Source: Psychrobacillus sp. FSL K6-2836 (lineage in GTDB: Bacteria; Bacillota; Bacilli; Bacillales_A; Planococcaceae). Taken from it: a stretch of 64,000 nt of DNA. Made by a program: the position numbers and the translations under genes. Positions 8,985 to 17,937 of the stretch are shown here, one piece after another. Position 1 is the stretch's first letter; the number at the start of each line of letters is the position of its first letter. The DNA lies in contig NZ_JBBOOM010000001.1 in the NCBI RefSeq assembly GCF_038003085.1, forward strand, positions 1,240,001 through 1,304,000, in the 5' to 3' direction. The notes under the pieces are model-generated. The model was not told where the DNA came from and did not search any database. It saw nothing but the letters and a program-made list of their open reading frames with translations.

Positions 8985-10601
8985 TTATTTACTTACTGTC
9001 TGTCTAATTTGAGGATAATCCCTAACAATAACAACACCAACAGGTTTTCGGTATGCCTCTTCCCCCTGAACAACTACTTGCCCGTTAACAATAACTGTTT
9101 CAATACCAACATTGTGTTGACGCGGCTTTTCAAAAGTTGCTTGATCTATAATTTTATCTGGGTCGAAAATTACGATATCCGCGGCCAGTCGCTCACGGAT
9201 TATTCCTCGATCTTGTAATCCTATAATACGAGCCGGTTGCGATGTCATACGCCGAATCATTTCTTCAAGAGTCGTTACCTTTTCTTCTCGCACATATTTA
9301 CCTAAAATTCTAGGGAAGGACCCATATGCACGTGGATGTGGTTCTCCTCCCAACAATCCATCAGAACCTACCGTACCAGCTGGATGTGCCAAAATCATCT
9401 TAACCGATTCTTCATTCATAACGAAATCAATCATGCCAACGCTATTTTTCTCATGAACAATTAAATCCAAAGCCACATCTGCCTCATCTTTACCATCAAT
9501 TTTTGCTATTTCTTCAATAGTTTTACCTATACAGTATTGTTTTTCAGTTGTTTCAACTGATGTGATAATGATGCCACTCCATCCAGCCCATTTTGCAATA
9601 CTATCCCAGCCTTTAAGAGCTGTAGACATTTCATTTTTAATTTGATCACGTAATTGCAAATCTTCAAGACGTTTTAACATTTCTTCAGTTCCACCATCAT
9701 GTGCCCATGGCGGTAAAATTGCGCTTAGCATCGTACTACCTGCAATGTATGGATATTGATCGAATGTAACTTCTAATCCTGTATTTCGTGCTTCATCAAT
9801 TTTCTTTAAAACATCAGCTGTTTTATGCCAATTGTCTTTACCACAATTTTTCAAATGAGAGAAATGCAGATGAGCCCCACATCGTTTCATCATTGCGATT
9901 AACTCATCCATAGATTCTAAAATTTCATCGCCTTCACTACGCTGATGAATTACTAGAGGTACGCCGTATTCAGCAATTACTTGACATAATGCTTCAAGCT
10001 CTTTCATTTCCGCAAAGCAACAAGGGAGGTAAATTAATCCCGTAGAAAGGCCAACTGCTCCCTCATCTAAAGATCTTCGGAGAACATCTTGCATTCTCTT
10101 AATTTCTTCATCGGTAGCTGGGCGATTTGCTAAGCCCATTACCTCCATACGAATATTTCCATGCGGTGCCAAAACCGCTAAATTGTAACTTGGTTTATTT
10201 CGTTTAATTTTTTCAATATATTCCCCTACTGTTTGCCAGTCCCAATCAATTGCCGGTGTCCCATCTAATCCAGCTAGATTTTTCTGCCAAGTAGACACGT
10301 ACTCACGCGGAAGTGGGGCAGCAGCAATTCCATCTTGACCCAATAAATCTGTCGTAATTCCTTGACGTACTTTTGCTTCTATTAATGGCTCTTCTAATAT
10401 CACTAAATCAGAATGGGTATGCATATCGATAAACCCAGGTGATACTACTAATCCTTTTGCATCGATCTCTTTTTGCGCCTGCACATCAGTTAGTAACCCT
10501 ATTTTTTCGATTTTCCCTTCTTTAACTGCAATATCGCCGTAATACCAAGGTGATCCTGTACCATCAATAATCTTCCCGTTTCTAATGATTAAATCTACCA
10601 T
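8985..10601 (-). CDS. N-acyl-D-amino-acid deacylase (D-aminoacylase)
   Basis: Zinc amidohydrolase of 538 residues that removes the acyl group from N-acyl-D-amino acids. Metal-binding residues are seen in GFIDMHTHSDL (about residue 60) and HLHFSHLKNCGK (about 240), with GSDG near 400 and SQPARIIGLQDRGII near the C-terminus, all typical of D-aminoacylases. Length is normal. It lies between the M20 hydrolase (18 bases upstream) and the symporter in the sigma-54-controlled operon, which fits a pathway that takes up and deacylates D- or unusual amino acid conjugates. Confidence 0.88.
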   Translation of the reverse strand: MVDLIIRNGKIIDGTGSPWYYGDIAVKEGKIEKIGLLTDVQAQKEIDAKGLVVSPGFIDMHTHSDLVILEEPLIEAKVRQGITTDLLGQDGIAAAPLPREYVSTWQKNLAGLDGTPAIDWDWQTVGEYIEKIKRNKPSYNLAVLAPHGNIRMEVMGLANRPATDEEIKRMQDVLRRSLDEGAVGLSTGLIYLPCCFAEMKELEALCQVIAEYGVPLVIHQRSEGDEILESMDELIAMMKRCGAHLHFSHLKNCGKDNWHKTADVLKKIDEARNTGLEVTFDQYPYIAGSTMLSAILPPWAHDGGTEEMLKRLEDLQLRDQIKNEMSTALKGWDSIAKWAGWSGIIITSVETTEKQYCIGKTIEEIAKIDGKDEADVALDLIVHEKNSVGMIDFVMNEESVKMILAHPAGTVGSDGLLGGEPHPRAYGSFPRILGKYVREEKVTTLEEMIRRMTSQPARIIGLQDRGIIRERLAADIVIFDPDKIIDQATFEKPRQHNVGIETVIVNGQVVVQGEEAYRKPVGVVIVRDYPQIRQTVSK

Positions 10602-10619
10602 TTCCCTACCCCCTATATG

Positions 10620-11801
10620 TTATAAGTTTGTTAGCGTTTCCATAATTGAAATATAGCCTTCTGTTGCCTTGACAAGTTGTTCAATTTCAATATACTCATC
10701 ATCAATATGCGCAAGTTTTTCTAAGGATGGGCCAAACCCGATAGTTGGGATATTAGCCTCACCTGCAAAATGGCTACCGTTTGTACAGAACGAGTAGTGT
10801 GAAAGCTCTGTCTGAGGAATAATCTTCTTTAAATTTTCAAATGTTTGAGCTATAAAATTTTCATTTGCATCATATAACCAAGCAGGGAAAAAACGTTCTG
10901 CTTCAATTGTTTCACCTGTATAGCAAAGTTCACTGCCACTTGAAAAGCTTACTTTTGCATTAAACTGTTCATCTTCTAGTTCTAAACGATCAATGATTTT
11001 TTGTATTGGTTCTAACACGGATTCACGTGTTTCATTTACTAATAAACGACGGTCAAATGTCACTCGAGCATGAGAAGGGACAACTGAAGCTCCTGGATAT
11101 GGTGAAGAAATGAAATCAGTTAACTCCAAGATACCTTTACCTAAAATTGGATGTTCTTCATTCTTTAATTCGTTAATTTCAGCTATTAGTGTGACCATTT
11201 TATTTACTGCATTAATCCCTGCATCTGGATTTGAAGAGTGGGCTGATTTTCCAAATGTCTCTACAATTACTTCAGCTCGACCACGTTGACCAATATTTAA
11301 CTTTAAATTTGTTGCTTCACCAATAACTACATAATTAGGTTGATGCTGTTCACTGACTAACCTTGTTGCTACTCCTTCAAAACATTCTTCATGCACACTA
11401 CAAGAAATAACAATCTTACCCTTAAAATTTTTCTGGCAATCTTCAGCAAAGTATTTTGCCGCTAAAAGCATAGCGGTGATAGAACCTTTCATATCTGAAG
11501 TTCCGCGACCCCAAATCTTTCCGTCTTTCACTATTGCTTCATAAGGGTTAACAGTCCAATTTTCTTCAAATACCGGTACCGTATCAATATGACCATCAAA
11601 TAGCACTGTTGGACCTGGCTCAACTCCATTTATAACGACCGCAATATTCCCAAATCGATCAACTGTTACTTCATCAAATTTATGCTGATTCGCAAAGTCC
11701 TGAATTTTTTTTGCTACTTCTTTTTCCTGTCCAGAAAGACTAGGACTTTGAACTAAGCTCTGGCACAATGCAACAATTTCATCTATACGTAATTGAATCA
11801 T
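10620..11801 (-). CDS. ygeY: M20-family amidohydrolase, YgeY-like
   Basis: 393-residue di-zinc hydrolase of the ArgE/DapE/ACY1 group. Metal ligands are in VLFDGHIDTVP (about residue 70), GRGTSDMKGSI (about 105) and SCSVHEECFEG (about 140); the lid domain follows (AHSSNPDAG). The whole sequence, and its position directly after a diaminopropionate ammonia-lyase gene, match YgeY, the hydrolase encoded beside ygeX in enterobacteria. The start codon directly follows the stop of dpaL (no gap), so the two are probably translationally coupled. Substrate unproven; an acylated diamino acid is a reasonable guess. Confidence 0.82.
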   Translation of the reverse strand: MIQLRIDEIVALCQSLVQSPSLSGQEKEVAKKIQDFANQHKFDEVTVDRFGNIAVVINGVEPGPTVLFDGHIDTVPVFEENWTVNPYEAIVKDGKIWGRGTSDMKGSITAMLLAAKYFAEDCQKNFKGKIVISCSVHEECFEGVATRLVSEQHQPNYVVIGEATNLKLNIGQRGRAEVIVETFGKSAHSSNPDAGINAVNKMVTLIAEINELKNEEHPILGKGILELTDFISSPYPGASVVPSHARVTFDRRLLVNETRESVLEPIQKIIDRLELEDEQFNAKVSFSSGSELCYTGETIEAERFFPAWLYDANENFIAQTFENLKKIIPQTELSHYSFCTNGSHFAGEANIPTIGFGPSLEKLAHIDDEYIEIEQLVKATEGYISIMETLTNL

Positions 11802-13040
11802 TTATTTTCCCTCCGATTCTAAGGCATATTTACCTTCCCAAACAATTTGTTTATAACTTTCACTATCTGTATCGCCCTCTGTACTAATTAATAAAATTGA
11901 AGACTCTTCGTTTAGTTCCATTTCTTTTAAAATATTTTGATCTTGTTCATATTTTCTTAAGTAATAAAGTAAACCTAATGTGGCAGCACCTGATTCCCCA
12001 GAAGTTATTTTAGGATCTTCACCTATCGGGTTTCCATAAATTCTCATTCCTAATGCTGCAAGTTCATCGGTACAAGAAATTGTACCAATTGCATAATTCC
12101 TTAATAATTCAAACGCTTTAGTATTTGGTTCACCACAGGCTAAACCAGCCATTAACGTATTCAAACTCCCTGTTATAAATTCTCTCGTCCCTTCTGAAGA
12201 TATAAAAGACTCATAAAAACAGTTAGCTTTATGTGGTTCAACTATAACAATTTTCGGAGTATTTTCTCCGTACACTTGCAATAAGTATCCTGCAATAGCT
12301 GCAGCAAAGGAACCTACTCCAGCTTGTAAAAATACATGAGTAGGAATTTTTTCATCGTTAATTTTTAGTTCATCTACTATTTCTTTTGCAATCGCTGAGT
12401 AGCCTTGCATAATCCATAAGGGAATTTTTTCATAACCTTCCCATGCTGTATCTTGTACCATTATCCAATCATTTTTTTCAGCAAGTTGTGCACAAATACG
12501 AACTGTTTCGTCATAGTTTACTTCCTGTATTTCAGCTACGGCTCCTTCGTCTCGAATTGCTTTCAAACGTTGCTCGGAGGACCCTTTAGGCATATAAATC
12601 ACCGATTTATATCCTAATTCGCGTGCAGCCCATGCTACACCTCTACCATGATTACCATCCGTTGCAGATATAAATGTTAAATCACCTAGCTGACTTTTTA
12701 CTTTATCGGATTTTAATATATCAAAAGATAATTGTTCAATTGGTCGATTTAATTCCTCTGCTATATATTTAGCTATTGAGTAAATTCCACCTAAAACCTT
12801 AAATGCATTTAATCCAAAACGTTTAGACTCATCCTTGGCAAAAATTGTGCGAACATTTAATTCTTTAGCTAAGTGATTAAGTTTGTACAGTGGTGTAGAT
12901 GTAAATGCTTTGTGAGTTTTTTGGAAAGCAAGCACTCTTTCAATTTCCAATTCATTAAAATCTACTAAAATGTTACTATTGTCTTTCTCTTGGTAAAATC
13001 GATTTTTTGCCCAAAGGATATTTTTGTTTTGCAATTCCAA
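11802..13040 (-). CDS. dpaL: Diaminopropionate ammonia-lyase
   Basis: PLP enzyme that converts D- or L-2,3-diaminopropionate to pyruvate and ammonia (YgeX/DpaL). 412 residues, normal length. The PLP lysine lies in RFGLNAFKVLGGIY, a signature shared with YgeX. TFISATDGNHGRGVAWAAR and GVGSFAAAIAGYL are the cofactor-phosphate loops of fold-type II enzymes. Second gene of the operon, 15 bases after ridA. That pairing makes sense because RidA clears reactive enamine/imine intermediates made by such lyases. Confidence 0.92.
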   Translation of the reverse strand: MELQNKNILWAKNRFYQEKDNSNILVDFNELEIERVLAFQKTHKAFTSTPLYKLNHLAKELNVRTIFAKDESKRFGLNAFKVLGGIYSIAKYIAEELNRPIEQLSFDILKSDKVKSQLGDLTFISATDGNHGRGVAWAARELGYKSVIYMPKGSSEQRLKAIRDEGAVAEIQEVNYDETVRICAQLAEKNDWIMVQDTAWEGYEKIPLWIMQGYSAIAKEIVDELKINDEKIPTHVFLQAGVGSFAAAIAGYLLQVYGENTPKIVIVEPHKANCFYESFISSEGTREFITGSLNTLMAGLACGEPNTKAFELLRNYAIGTISCTDELAALGMRIYGNPIGEDPKITSGESGAATLGLLYYLRKYEQDQNILKEMELNEESSILLISTEGDTDSESYKQIVWEGKYALESEGK

Positions 13041-13055
13041 CCTGACTACCCCTCT

Positions 13056-13433
13056 CTATTTGTAACTTACAACTACTTCAATTTCGACTAGTGCTCCTTT
13101 TGGGATATCAGCAACAGCTACACAACTTCTCACAGGTTTATGCTCTCCAAATTCTCTTGCATAAATTGTATTCATTCCAGAAAAGTCATCCATTGTTTGT
13201 AAAAAAACTAATGATTTCACTACTCGATCCAATGTTAATCCTTCACTCTCAAGTAGAGCTCGAATATTATTAAAAATTTGTTCTGTCTGTTCTTCAATTG
13301 TTATTCCTACAACTACACCTGTCTCCGGATTTAGTGGTAACATTCCCGAGCAGTATAGAACATCATTTAACTTAATTGCCTGAGAATAGGGACCAACGGC
13401 TGCTGGTGCTTTTGATGCGGTAATTATCTTCAT
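13056..13433 (-). CDS. ridA: RidA family enamine/imine deaminase
   Basis: 125-residue YjgF/YER057c/UK114-type protein that hydrolyses 2-aminoacrylate and similar imines. It shows APAAVGPYSQAIK, SGMLPLNPETG, the conserved Arg in KPVRSCVAVADIP and the final GALVEIEVV. First gene of the operon, with AGGAGGAG before the ATG and a sigma-54 promoter about 40 bases upstream. Its position before dpaL suggests it handles the aminoacrylate released by that lyase. Confidence 0.92.
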   Translation of the reverse strand: MKIITASKAPAAVGPYSQAIKLNDVLYCSGMLPLNPETGVVVGITIEEQTEQIFNNIRALLESEGLTLDRVVKSLVFLQTMDDFSGMNTIYAREFGEHKPVRSCVAVADIPKGALVEIEVVVSYK

Positions 13434-13467
13434 ATTATCTCCTCCTTTTTATGTATACTTTTAAGAA

Positions 13468-13483
13468 AGCAAGAAGCGTGCCA
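13468..13483 (-). promoter_or_regulatory. Sigma-54 (-24/-12) promoter of the ridA-dpaL operon
   Basis: Read on the minus strand, TGGCACGCTTCTTGCT matches the sigma-54 consensus TGGCAC-N5-TTGCW at every specified base, with the GG and GC doublets correctly spaced. It lies 35 bases before the ridA start. The sigma-54 gene and a sigma-54 activator are encoded immediately upstream. Confidence 0.92.
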
Positions 13484-13537
13484 AACTAAAATAACCAGTT
13501 AAACTCATATGTTTTTATATCTCTATCTTTTATTTCA

Positions 13538-13552
13538 GTCTCAATTTGATAC
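13538..13552. promoter_or_regulatory. Probable enhancer site for the sigma-54 activator (site 1)
   Basis: GTCTCAATTTGATAC is a near copy of the palindrome GTATCAAATTGATAC at 13608. It is centred about 65 bases upstream of the -24 element, a normal distance for an upstream activator site. Inferred from repetition and position. Confidence 0.6.
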
Positions 13553-13602
13553 TTATATTTGTATTTTTTCACTATAAGTACTTGAAAATAAGGATAAAAT
13601 TA

Positions 13603-13645
13603 AAAAAGTATCAAATTGATACTAGATATCAATTTGATACTTTTT
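13603..13645 (-). terminator. Hairpin at the activator gene end: terminator and/or paired enhancer sites
   Basis: GTATCAAATTGATAC (13608-13622) and ATATCAATTTGATAC (13626-13640) are each palindromic. Together they form a long inverted repeat flanked by A- and T-runs. On the minus strand this is a classical intrinsic terminator overlapping the activator stop codon (13622). The same 15-bp palindromes recur at 13538 near the sigma-54 promoter, so they probably double as activator binding sites at about -150 to -180. The dual role is inference. Confidence 0.65.
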
Positions 13646-15373
13646 AATTTTTCGAAATAAAGTAGCTCTACCTATGCCTAATAACTTCGCTGCCTCATCC
13701 ATATTTAATTGATTCATTTTTATGTATTCAATTGTTTTCTGGATTGTTTCTTTTTCTATTAAATCTAATTGAAATACCATTTGTTGTTTTTCTTTTATAA
13801 TTACAAAAGATTCATTGTTTAGCTTTCGATTAATAAGATCTTTTGCACTGTCCCAAGTTACAAAATCTTCTCGTACAAAATTAAATAAGTATTCGATAAA
13901 ATTTTTCAGTTCTCTCACGTTACCAGGCCATGGATATTCATAAATTTTTTGTGTAATTTTTTCATCAAACCCTTTAATACTTTTGTTGAACAATACATTA
14001 AATTCGTTTATATAGTAATCGCATAACGTAAAAATATCCTCAGGTCTACTTCTTAATGGAGGTATTAATATTGGAATAACGTTTAAACGATAATAAAGAT
14101 CTTCTCGAAAAGTCCCTTCTTCAACCATTTTATCTAAAGCCCGATTAGTCGCTGCTATAACTCGAACATTTACTTTAATTGGAGAGGTTCCTCCTACTCG
14201 TTCAATTTCATTTTCTTGTAAAACACGCAAAATTTTCACTTGCAGAGCTAGTGGCATTTCCCCAATTTCATCTAAAAAAATGGTCCCTCCATTTGCTGTT
14301 TCGAATTTTCCGACTTTACCGATTTTATTAGCTCCTGTAAAAGCACCCTTTTCATAACCAAACAATTCACTTTCTAATAGATTTTCTGGAATTGCACCGC
14401 AGTTCACTGCTATAAAAGAATCTCTATTTCTTTCGCTTGCATGATGAATTGCTTTTGCAAATACCTCTTTTCCTGTCCCACTTTCACCTTGTAAAAGAAT
14501 AGTTGATTTTGATTGCGCTGCTCTTAGTGCAAATTCTTTTACTGCTTCAAGTTGTGAACTTGATCCAATAATACTTCTAAAAACTTTTCTTTTTTCCAAT
14601 TGAACATTTTCCGCAATCGTTTGAATGGTATCTACGTCTTGTATACTTATTAAAAACTCTTCATTATTAATAGGTCGCTTAGTTACTATCACTTTTGTTT
14701 CACGCGGCCTTGTTTGAATGATAAAGGGCTCATTTTCAATTTTGTCCAATTTTATAACCCTTCGTATCCATTTTTCCACGCTACTTGGTAATTCATCTAG
14801 TCCATTTAGATTTAATGTTCTCAAAGCATGCTCATTGGCTTGTAAGACCTTAAAATATTTTGTAACTATTAGGACCCCCTGATCCATTAGATTAATAACA
14901 TGATCTAATTTTTCAGCTTGATTTTTCATTTCTTCTAAAATTCGTCCTTGTTCTAACTTACTTGCTAATAAGTCTGCCAATTTACTTAAAAAAAGTAAAA
15001 TTCCTTCTATATCTATAAATAACCTTTCTCGTTGTTCTTCTGAAAATGCTATTAAACCAATAAATCCAATGATTTGATTGTTCATAAAAATCGGCGCACT
15101 AATTTCTCCTGCTTCCATACAATTTCCATAAAATCCACACGATTTACATATCTTTTCAAAACCCGGATTACGTATAATCATAGATTTCTTAGTCTCATAA
15201 ACTTCTTTGTATACTAAATTCCCCTCGAGCTTTTTTAATATATTTATTTTTCCTTCTCCTGTACCAGCAATTCTCATATAATTTATATCAGCAATTTCAA
15301 CCTCTAAATCTAAAACAGCTGCAATCGCTTCTGCAATACTTTGCACGTCTGATTGAATGTCTAATAAGTACAA
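13622..15373 (-). CDS. Sigma-54-dependent transcriptional activator
   Basis: 583-residue enhancer-binding protein. The N-terminal sensor (1-160) carries [11 protein letters not shown], a cysteine cluster seen in YgeV/PrdR-like sensors, and is followed by a PAS-like segment. The AAA+ domain (about 280-520) has Walker A GESGTGKE, the sigma-54 contact loop GAFTGA and Walker [13 protein letters not shown]. The Fis-type helix-turn-helix is [19 protein letters not shown]. The TTG at 15373 has AGAGG seven bases upstream; a longer frame from a TTG at 15409 has no such site. It lies upstream of the ridA-dpaL-ygeY-like operon, as YgeV does in enterobacteria, and is the likely activator of its sigma-54 promoter. 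Confidence 0.9.
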   Translation of the reverse strand: MYLLDIQSDVQSIAEAIAAVLDLEVEIADINYMRIAGTGEGKINILKKLEGNLVYKEVYETKKSMIIRNPGFEKICKSCGFYGNCMEAGEISAPIFMNNQIIGFIGLIAFSEEQRERLFIDIEGILLFLSKLADLLASKLEQGRILEEMKNQAEKLDHVINLMDQGVLIVTKYFKVLQANEHALRTLNLNGLDELPSSVEKWIRRVIKLDKIENEPFIIQTRPRETKVIVTKRPINNEEFLISIQDVDTIQTIAENVQLEKRKVFRSIIGSSSQLEAVKEFALRAAQSKSTILLQGESGTGKEVFAKAIHHASERNRDSFIAVNCGAIPENLLESELFGYEKGAFTGANKIGKVGKFETANGGTIFLDEIGEMPLALQVKILRVLQENEIERVGGTSPIKVNVRVIAATNRALDKMVEEGTFREDLYYRLNVIPILIPPLRSRPEDIFTLCDYYINEFNVLFNKSIKGFDEKITQKIYEYPWPGNVRELKNFIEYLFNFVREDFVTWDSAKDLINRKLNNESFVIIKEKQQMVFQLDLIEKETIQKTIEYIKMNQLNMDEAAKLLGIGRATLFRKIKKYQIDI

Positions 15374-15485
15374 ATAGAATCCTCTCCCTAATGATTGGCA
15401 ATTAAACAAAAACTACAATAGCTTGAAATTCATATATATGAGTCAATTCCATAAAAGCATATTAAATAGTAAAAGCCGAACAAGG

Positions 15486-15613
15486 TTGATTTCTACTTAG
15501 GCGGACGCGTTCCGCGGGGTGAGCGATGAACCAACACCGCCCCTACGGGTACGCTGTGATGGTTCATCTGTCTCACTGATCCCGCTGGAGTCGCCGCCTT
15601 GCGCTCCAATCAA
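15486..15613. repeat. GC-rich intergenic hairpin repeat, copy 1
   Basis: About 128 bases with complementary ends (TTGATT...GGCGG and CCGCC...AATCAA), much richer in GC than the surroundings. It contains GGCGGACGCGTTCCGCGGGG and GATCCCGCTGGAGTCGCCGC. A similar unit is at 63710-63840 and a diverged one at 21663-21775. Such palindromic units are common between genes in Bacillaceae/Planococcaceae. It lies between rpoN and the activator gene; the rest of 15374-15745 shows nothing. Confidence 0.75.
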
Positions 15614-15745
15614 CAAAATCCACTTTAAATAAACTCGTAATTTAATATAATTCCATATAAATATTCGTGTTTTAGATTAAAGTAAGCAATTATGAAATTG
15701 ACTCTCACGTTTTGTCTATTAAATTATTATTTTAATAAAGGAAGA

Positions 15746-15779
15746 ACTGTTTCAAAAAGAAGGTTCTTTTTGAAACAGT
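15746..15779 (-). terminator. Intrinsic terminator of rpoN
   Basis: ACTGTTTCAAAAAGAA and its complement with a two-base loop form a 16-bp stem reaching into the stop codon of rpoN. The stem's own A/U-rich half gives the U-rich tail on the minus strand. Confidence 0.7.
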
Positions 15780-17122
15780 CACTTAATAGATATATATACA
15801 CGTTTTGATGAACTAAATATATTTAACTCTTCACGGTATTTTGCAACAGTACGACGAGAGATTTGGATTTCTTCCTCTCCCAAAATATCAGTAATTTGCT
15901 GATCAGAAAGTCGGTTATCAGGATTTTCACTGTCTATTAATTCTTTAATACGGCGTTTAACATAGCTGACTGAATCCATTTTACCTGAATTATTTACAAG
16001 TCCTTTAGTAAATAATGATTGTAAAGCATAGGTACCTTGTGGTGTTCGTATATATTTACTTCTAATCGTACGGCTAATTGTAGATTCATGAACGCCAAGA
16101 ATTATGGAAGCGTCCTTTAAACGCATAGGTTTAATTTCTTGCATTCCCTTTTCAAAAAAATCTTGCTGTTTTTCAAGTAATACTCGAAGTAAGGAATATA
16201 TCGTTTTATCTCGCTGTTCGATTCCTTGCATTAATAGTAGAGCATCCTTTAGACAGTCTTGATAATACTTTTTAGTTTTAGGGTCAGGATCAGATTCTAG
16301 TAAATCTACGTATGTATTACTTATTGAAACAGTTGGTAAATACTTGCGGTTTAACTGAATTATCCATTGTCCGTTTCTTTTTATAACCTCTGCATCAGGC
16401 ACTATATATTGTATAGGTTTGAACATGTCTTCCAAAATTGGCAAAGGATTTAAATTTTTAATATAATTTAAGATTTCTTGTGTTTCCTTTATAGAAATTC
16501 TATATTTCTTACTTAATATTTTCAGTGATAGTGTAGCGATATTTTCAAGCTCGAACTTCACAAAATCCCTGGCAAGTGATGGTGCAGTTAAATCTCGGTC
16601 AATCTGGATGAGTAAGTAATCGGTAAAACTTCTTGCACCCACTCCAATTGGTTCAAAAGTTTGAAATAAATCTAAAATATCTTCAACATGCTCAGTTGTT
16701 GTTTTAAACTTTTCTGCTACCTCTTCTAACTCAATATCCAAAAATAAACGATCATCTAAGCTACATATTAAATATTTTATAATACTTAGATCTTTTTTAG
16801 ATAAATTTTGATGCATTGGTATCTGTTCTAATAAATAAGGCTCTAAACTGTCTTTTTGGGCTAACCTTGTTTGTATTGAATCCATTTTTTCACTAAGGTT
16901 ACTACTTCTATTATTTGAAAAAACGGACGAAAGTTGTAATACATCTTTATAACTTTTTTGGAATTTTGAGTCCTCTACATGTAGGAGAGGATTATCATTT
17001 GCTTTTTCGTAAATATACCCTTCCAGCTCCGCACCTGAATAATGTAAAATTTCAAGATGTTGTATTAACTCTGTTGTAAGCGCTATTTTTTGAGTCTGTG
17101 AAATATCTAATGAAACGTGCAT
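15779..17122 (-). CDS. rpoN: RNA polymerase sigma-54 factor
   Basis: 447-residue RpoN/SigL. Region I is glutamine/leucine-rich (LDISQTQKIALTTELIQHLE, residues 4-23). The core-binding domain follows, then the -12-binding helix-turn-helix (LKDASIILGVHESTISRTI) and the -24-reading RpoN box ISRRTVAKYREEL near the C-terminus. The ATG at 17122 has GGAGGGGG six bases upstream; an upstream ATG at 17152 has none. The neighbouring activator and sigma-54 promoter make this a self-contained sigma-54 regulon. Whether other targets exist cannot be told from the window. Confidence 0.95.
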   Translation of the reverse strand: MHVSLDISQTQKIALTTELIQHLEILHYSGAELEGYIYEKANDNPLLHVEDSKFQKSYKDVLQLSSVFSNNRSSNLSEKMDSIQTRLAQKDSLEPYLLEQIPMHQNLSKKDLSIIKYLICSLDDRLFLDIELEEVAEKFKTTTEHVEDILDLFQTFEPIGVGARSFTDYLLIQIDRDLTAPSLARDFVKFELENIATLSLKILSKKYRISIKETQEILNYIKNLNPLPILEDMFKPIQYIVPDAEVIKRNGQWIIQLNRKYLPTVSISNTYVDLLESDPDPKTKKYYQDCLKDALLLMQGIEQRDKTIYSLLRVLLEKQQDFFEKGMQEIKPMRLKDASIILGVHESTISRTIRSKYIRTPQGTYALQSLFTKGLVNNSGKMDSVSYVKRRIKELIDSENPDNRLSDQQITDILGEEEIQISRRTVAKYREELNIFSSSKRVYISIK

Positions 17123-17483
17123 TATATCCCCCTCCAAATTTTTAATTATCATAACACTATAAAAATATTGATTTATATTAATTTTCTGATTTCATTCTAT
17201 ATATTATCATATTAAGCGAGACCTTCAATATTTATGTGTAAATGAGCTTAAGCTTTTAATATTGGAACTCTATTTGGATTTGGACATTAATTCTAGCTTC
17301 AAACGCAATTCTATTAAGTTTTTAAATAGAAAGTTGCTACATAAATCCCCTTTGAAAAACAAAGAACACGCAAACATACTTGTGAATGGTCTTGTAAAAG
17401 ATAGCAGATTCTCACTGAATTGAACCTTGCACCTAACAAGTATCCAATATTGTTCTTTTTTTACACAGGGACAAGAAAAAAAA

Positions 17484-17882
17484 AGAAAAAAGCGTAATCC
17501 TAATAGGACTACGCTTTCTTCTTTCCCTAAAGAGGGAATACACTCGGAAAATTTGTTAATGTTGCTTAGTTAAACCGTAACTGACAATTTCAATCTTCAT
17601 CTCGTCAGTGCAGTTAGGTCGTCTGATATGAAACCATCAGACTTTTAGGTGCACTTCCACAAAAAACTTTTCATTCACTTACAGGTAAAATACGTTGGAT
17701 GGAAACCTAAATATATCGGTTCCCGACGAGAGTACCTTTCGTCAGTAAAGCAAATTTTCCGCCAAGGCTGTGCAAATCATCCATTGAAGTCTCTTGTAAA
17801 CTCATAGTTTACCAGTCCCTTCCTACGGTAGTTCCGCCTTGTATTATTTATATACCCCGCTTAAAAATGATTAAACATCTTT
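17484..17882 (-). ncRNA. Structured intergenic repeat, probable RNA, copy 1
   Basis: About 400 bases nearly identical to 21134-21531. On the minus strand there are stacked hairpins: GTAAAC-TATGA-GTTTAC, GGGAACC...GGTTTCC, GTCTGAT...ATCAGAC and CTGAC...GTCAG. The 3' end is a terminator-like GCGTA(A)TCCT...AGGA(C)TACGC with a U-rich tail. The first hairpin differs between copies by a T-A to G-C pair change, which keeps the pairing. No long open frame exists. I do not recognise the motif; a mobile untranslated RNA element or a leader/riboswitch-like RNA are options. It lies before rpoN and after the histidine kinase; 17123-17483 shows nothing else. Confidence 0.5.
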
Positions 17883-17937
17883 TATTATTTTTTTTCAAAC
17901 TTTTTTATGTGAGTTTTTTCTTACACATGGAATACTT

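Noticed and set aside
17585-17640. Hammerhead-ribozyme-like CTGACGA...GAAA within the 400-bp repeat (minus strand)
   Set aside because: The core words are present, but the flanking segments do not form consistent stems I and III, so it is probably chance.
17700-17830. Known riboswitch classes (c-di-GMP, SAM, T-box) for the 400-bp repeat
   Set aside because: Short resemblances such as GCACAG or GGAACC occur, but none of the conserved cores is complete.
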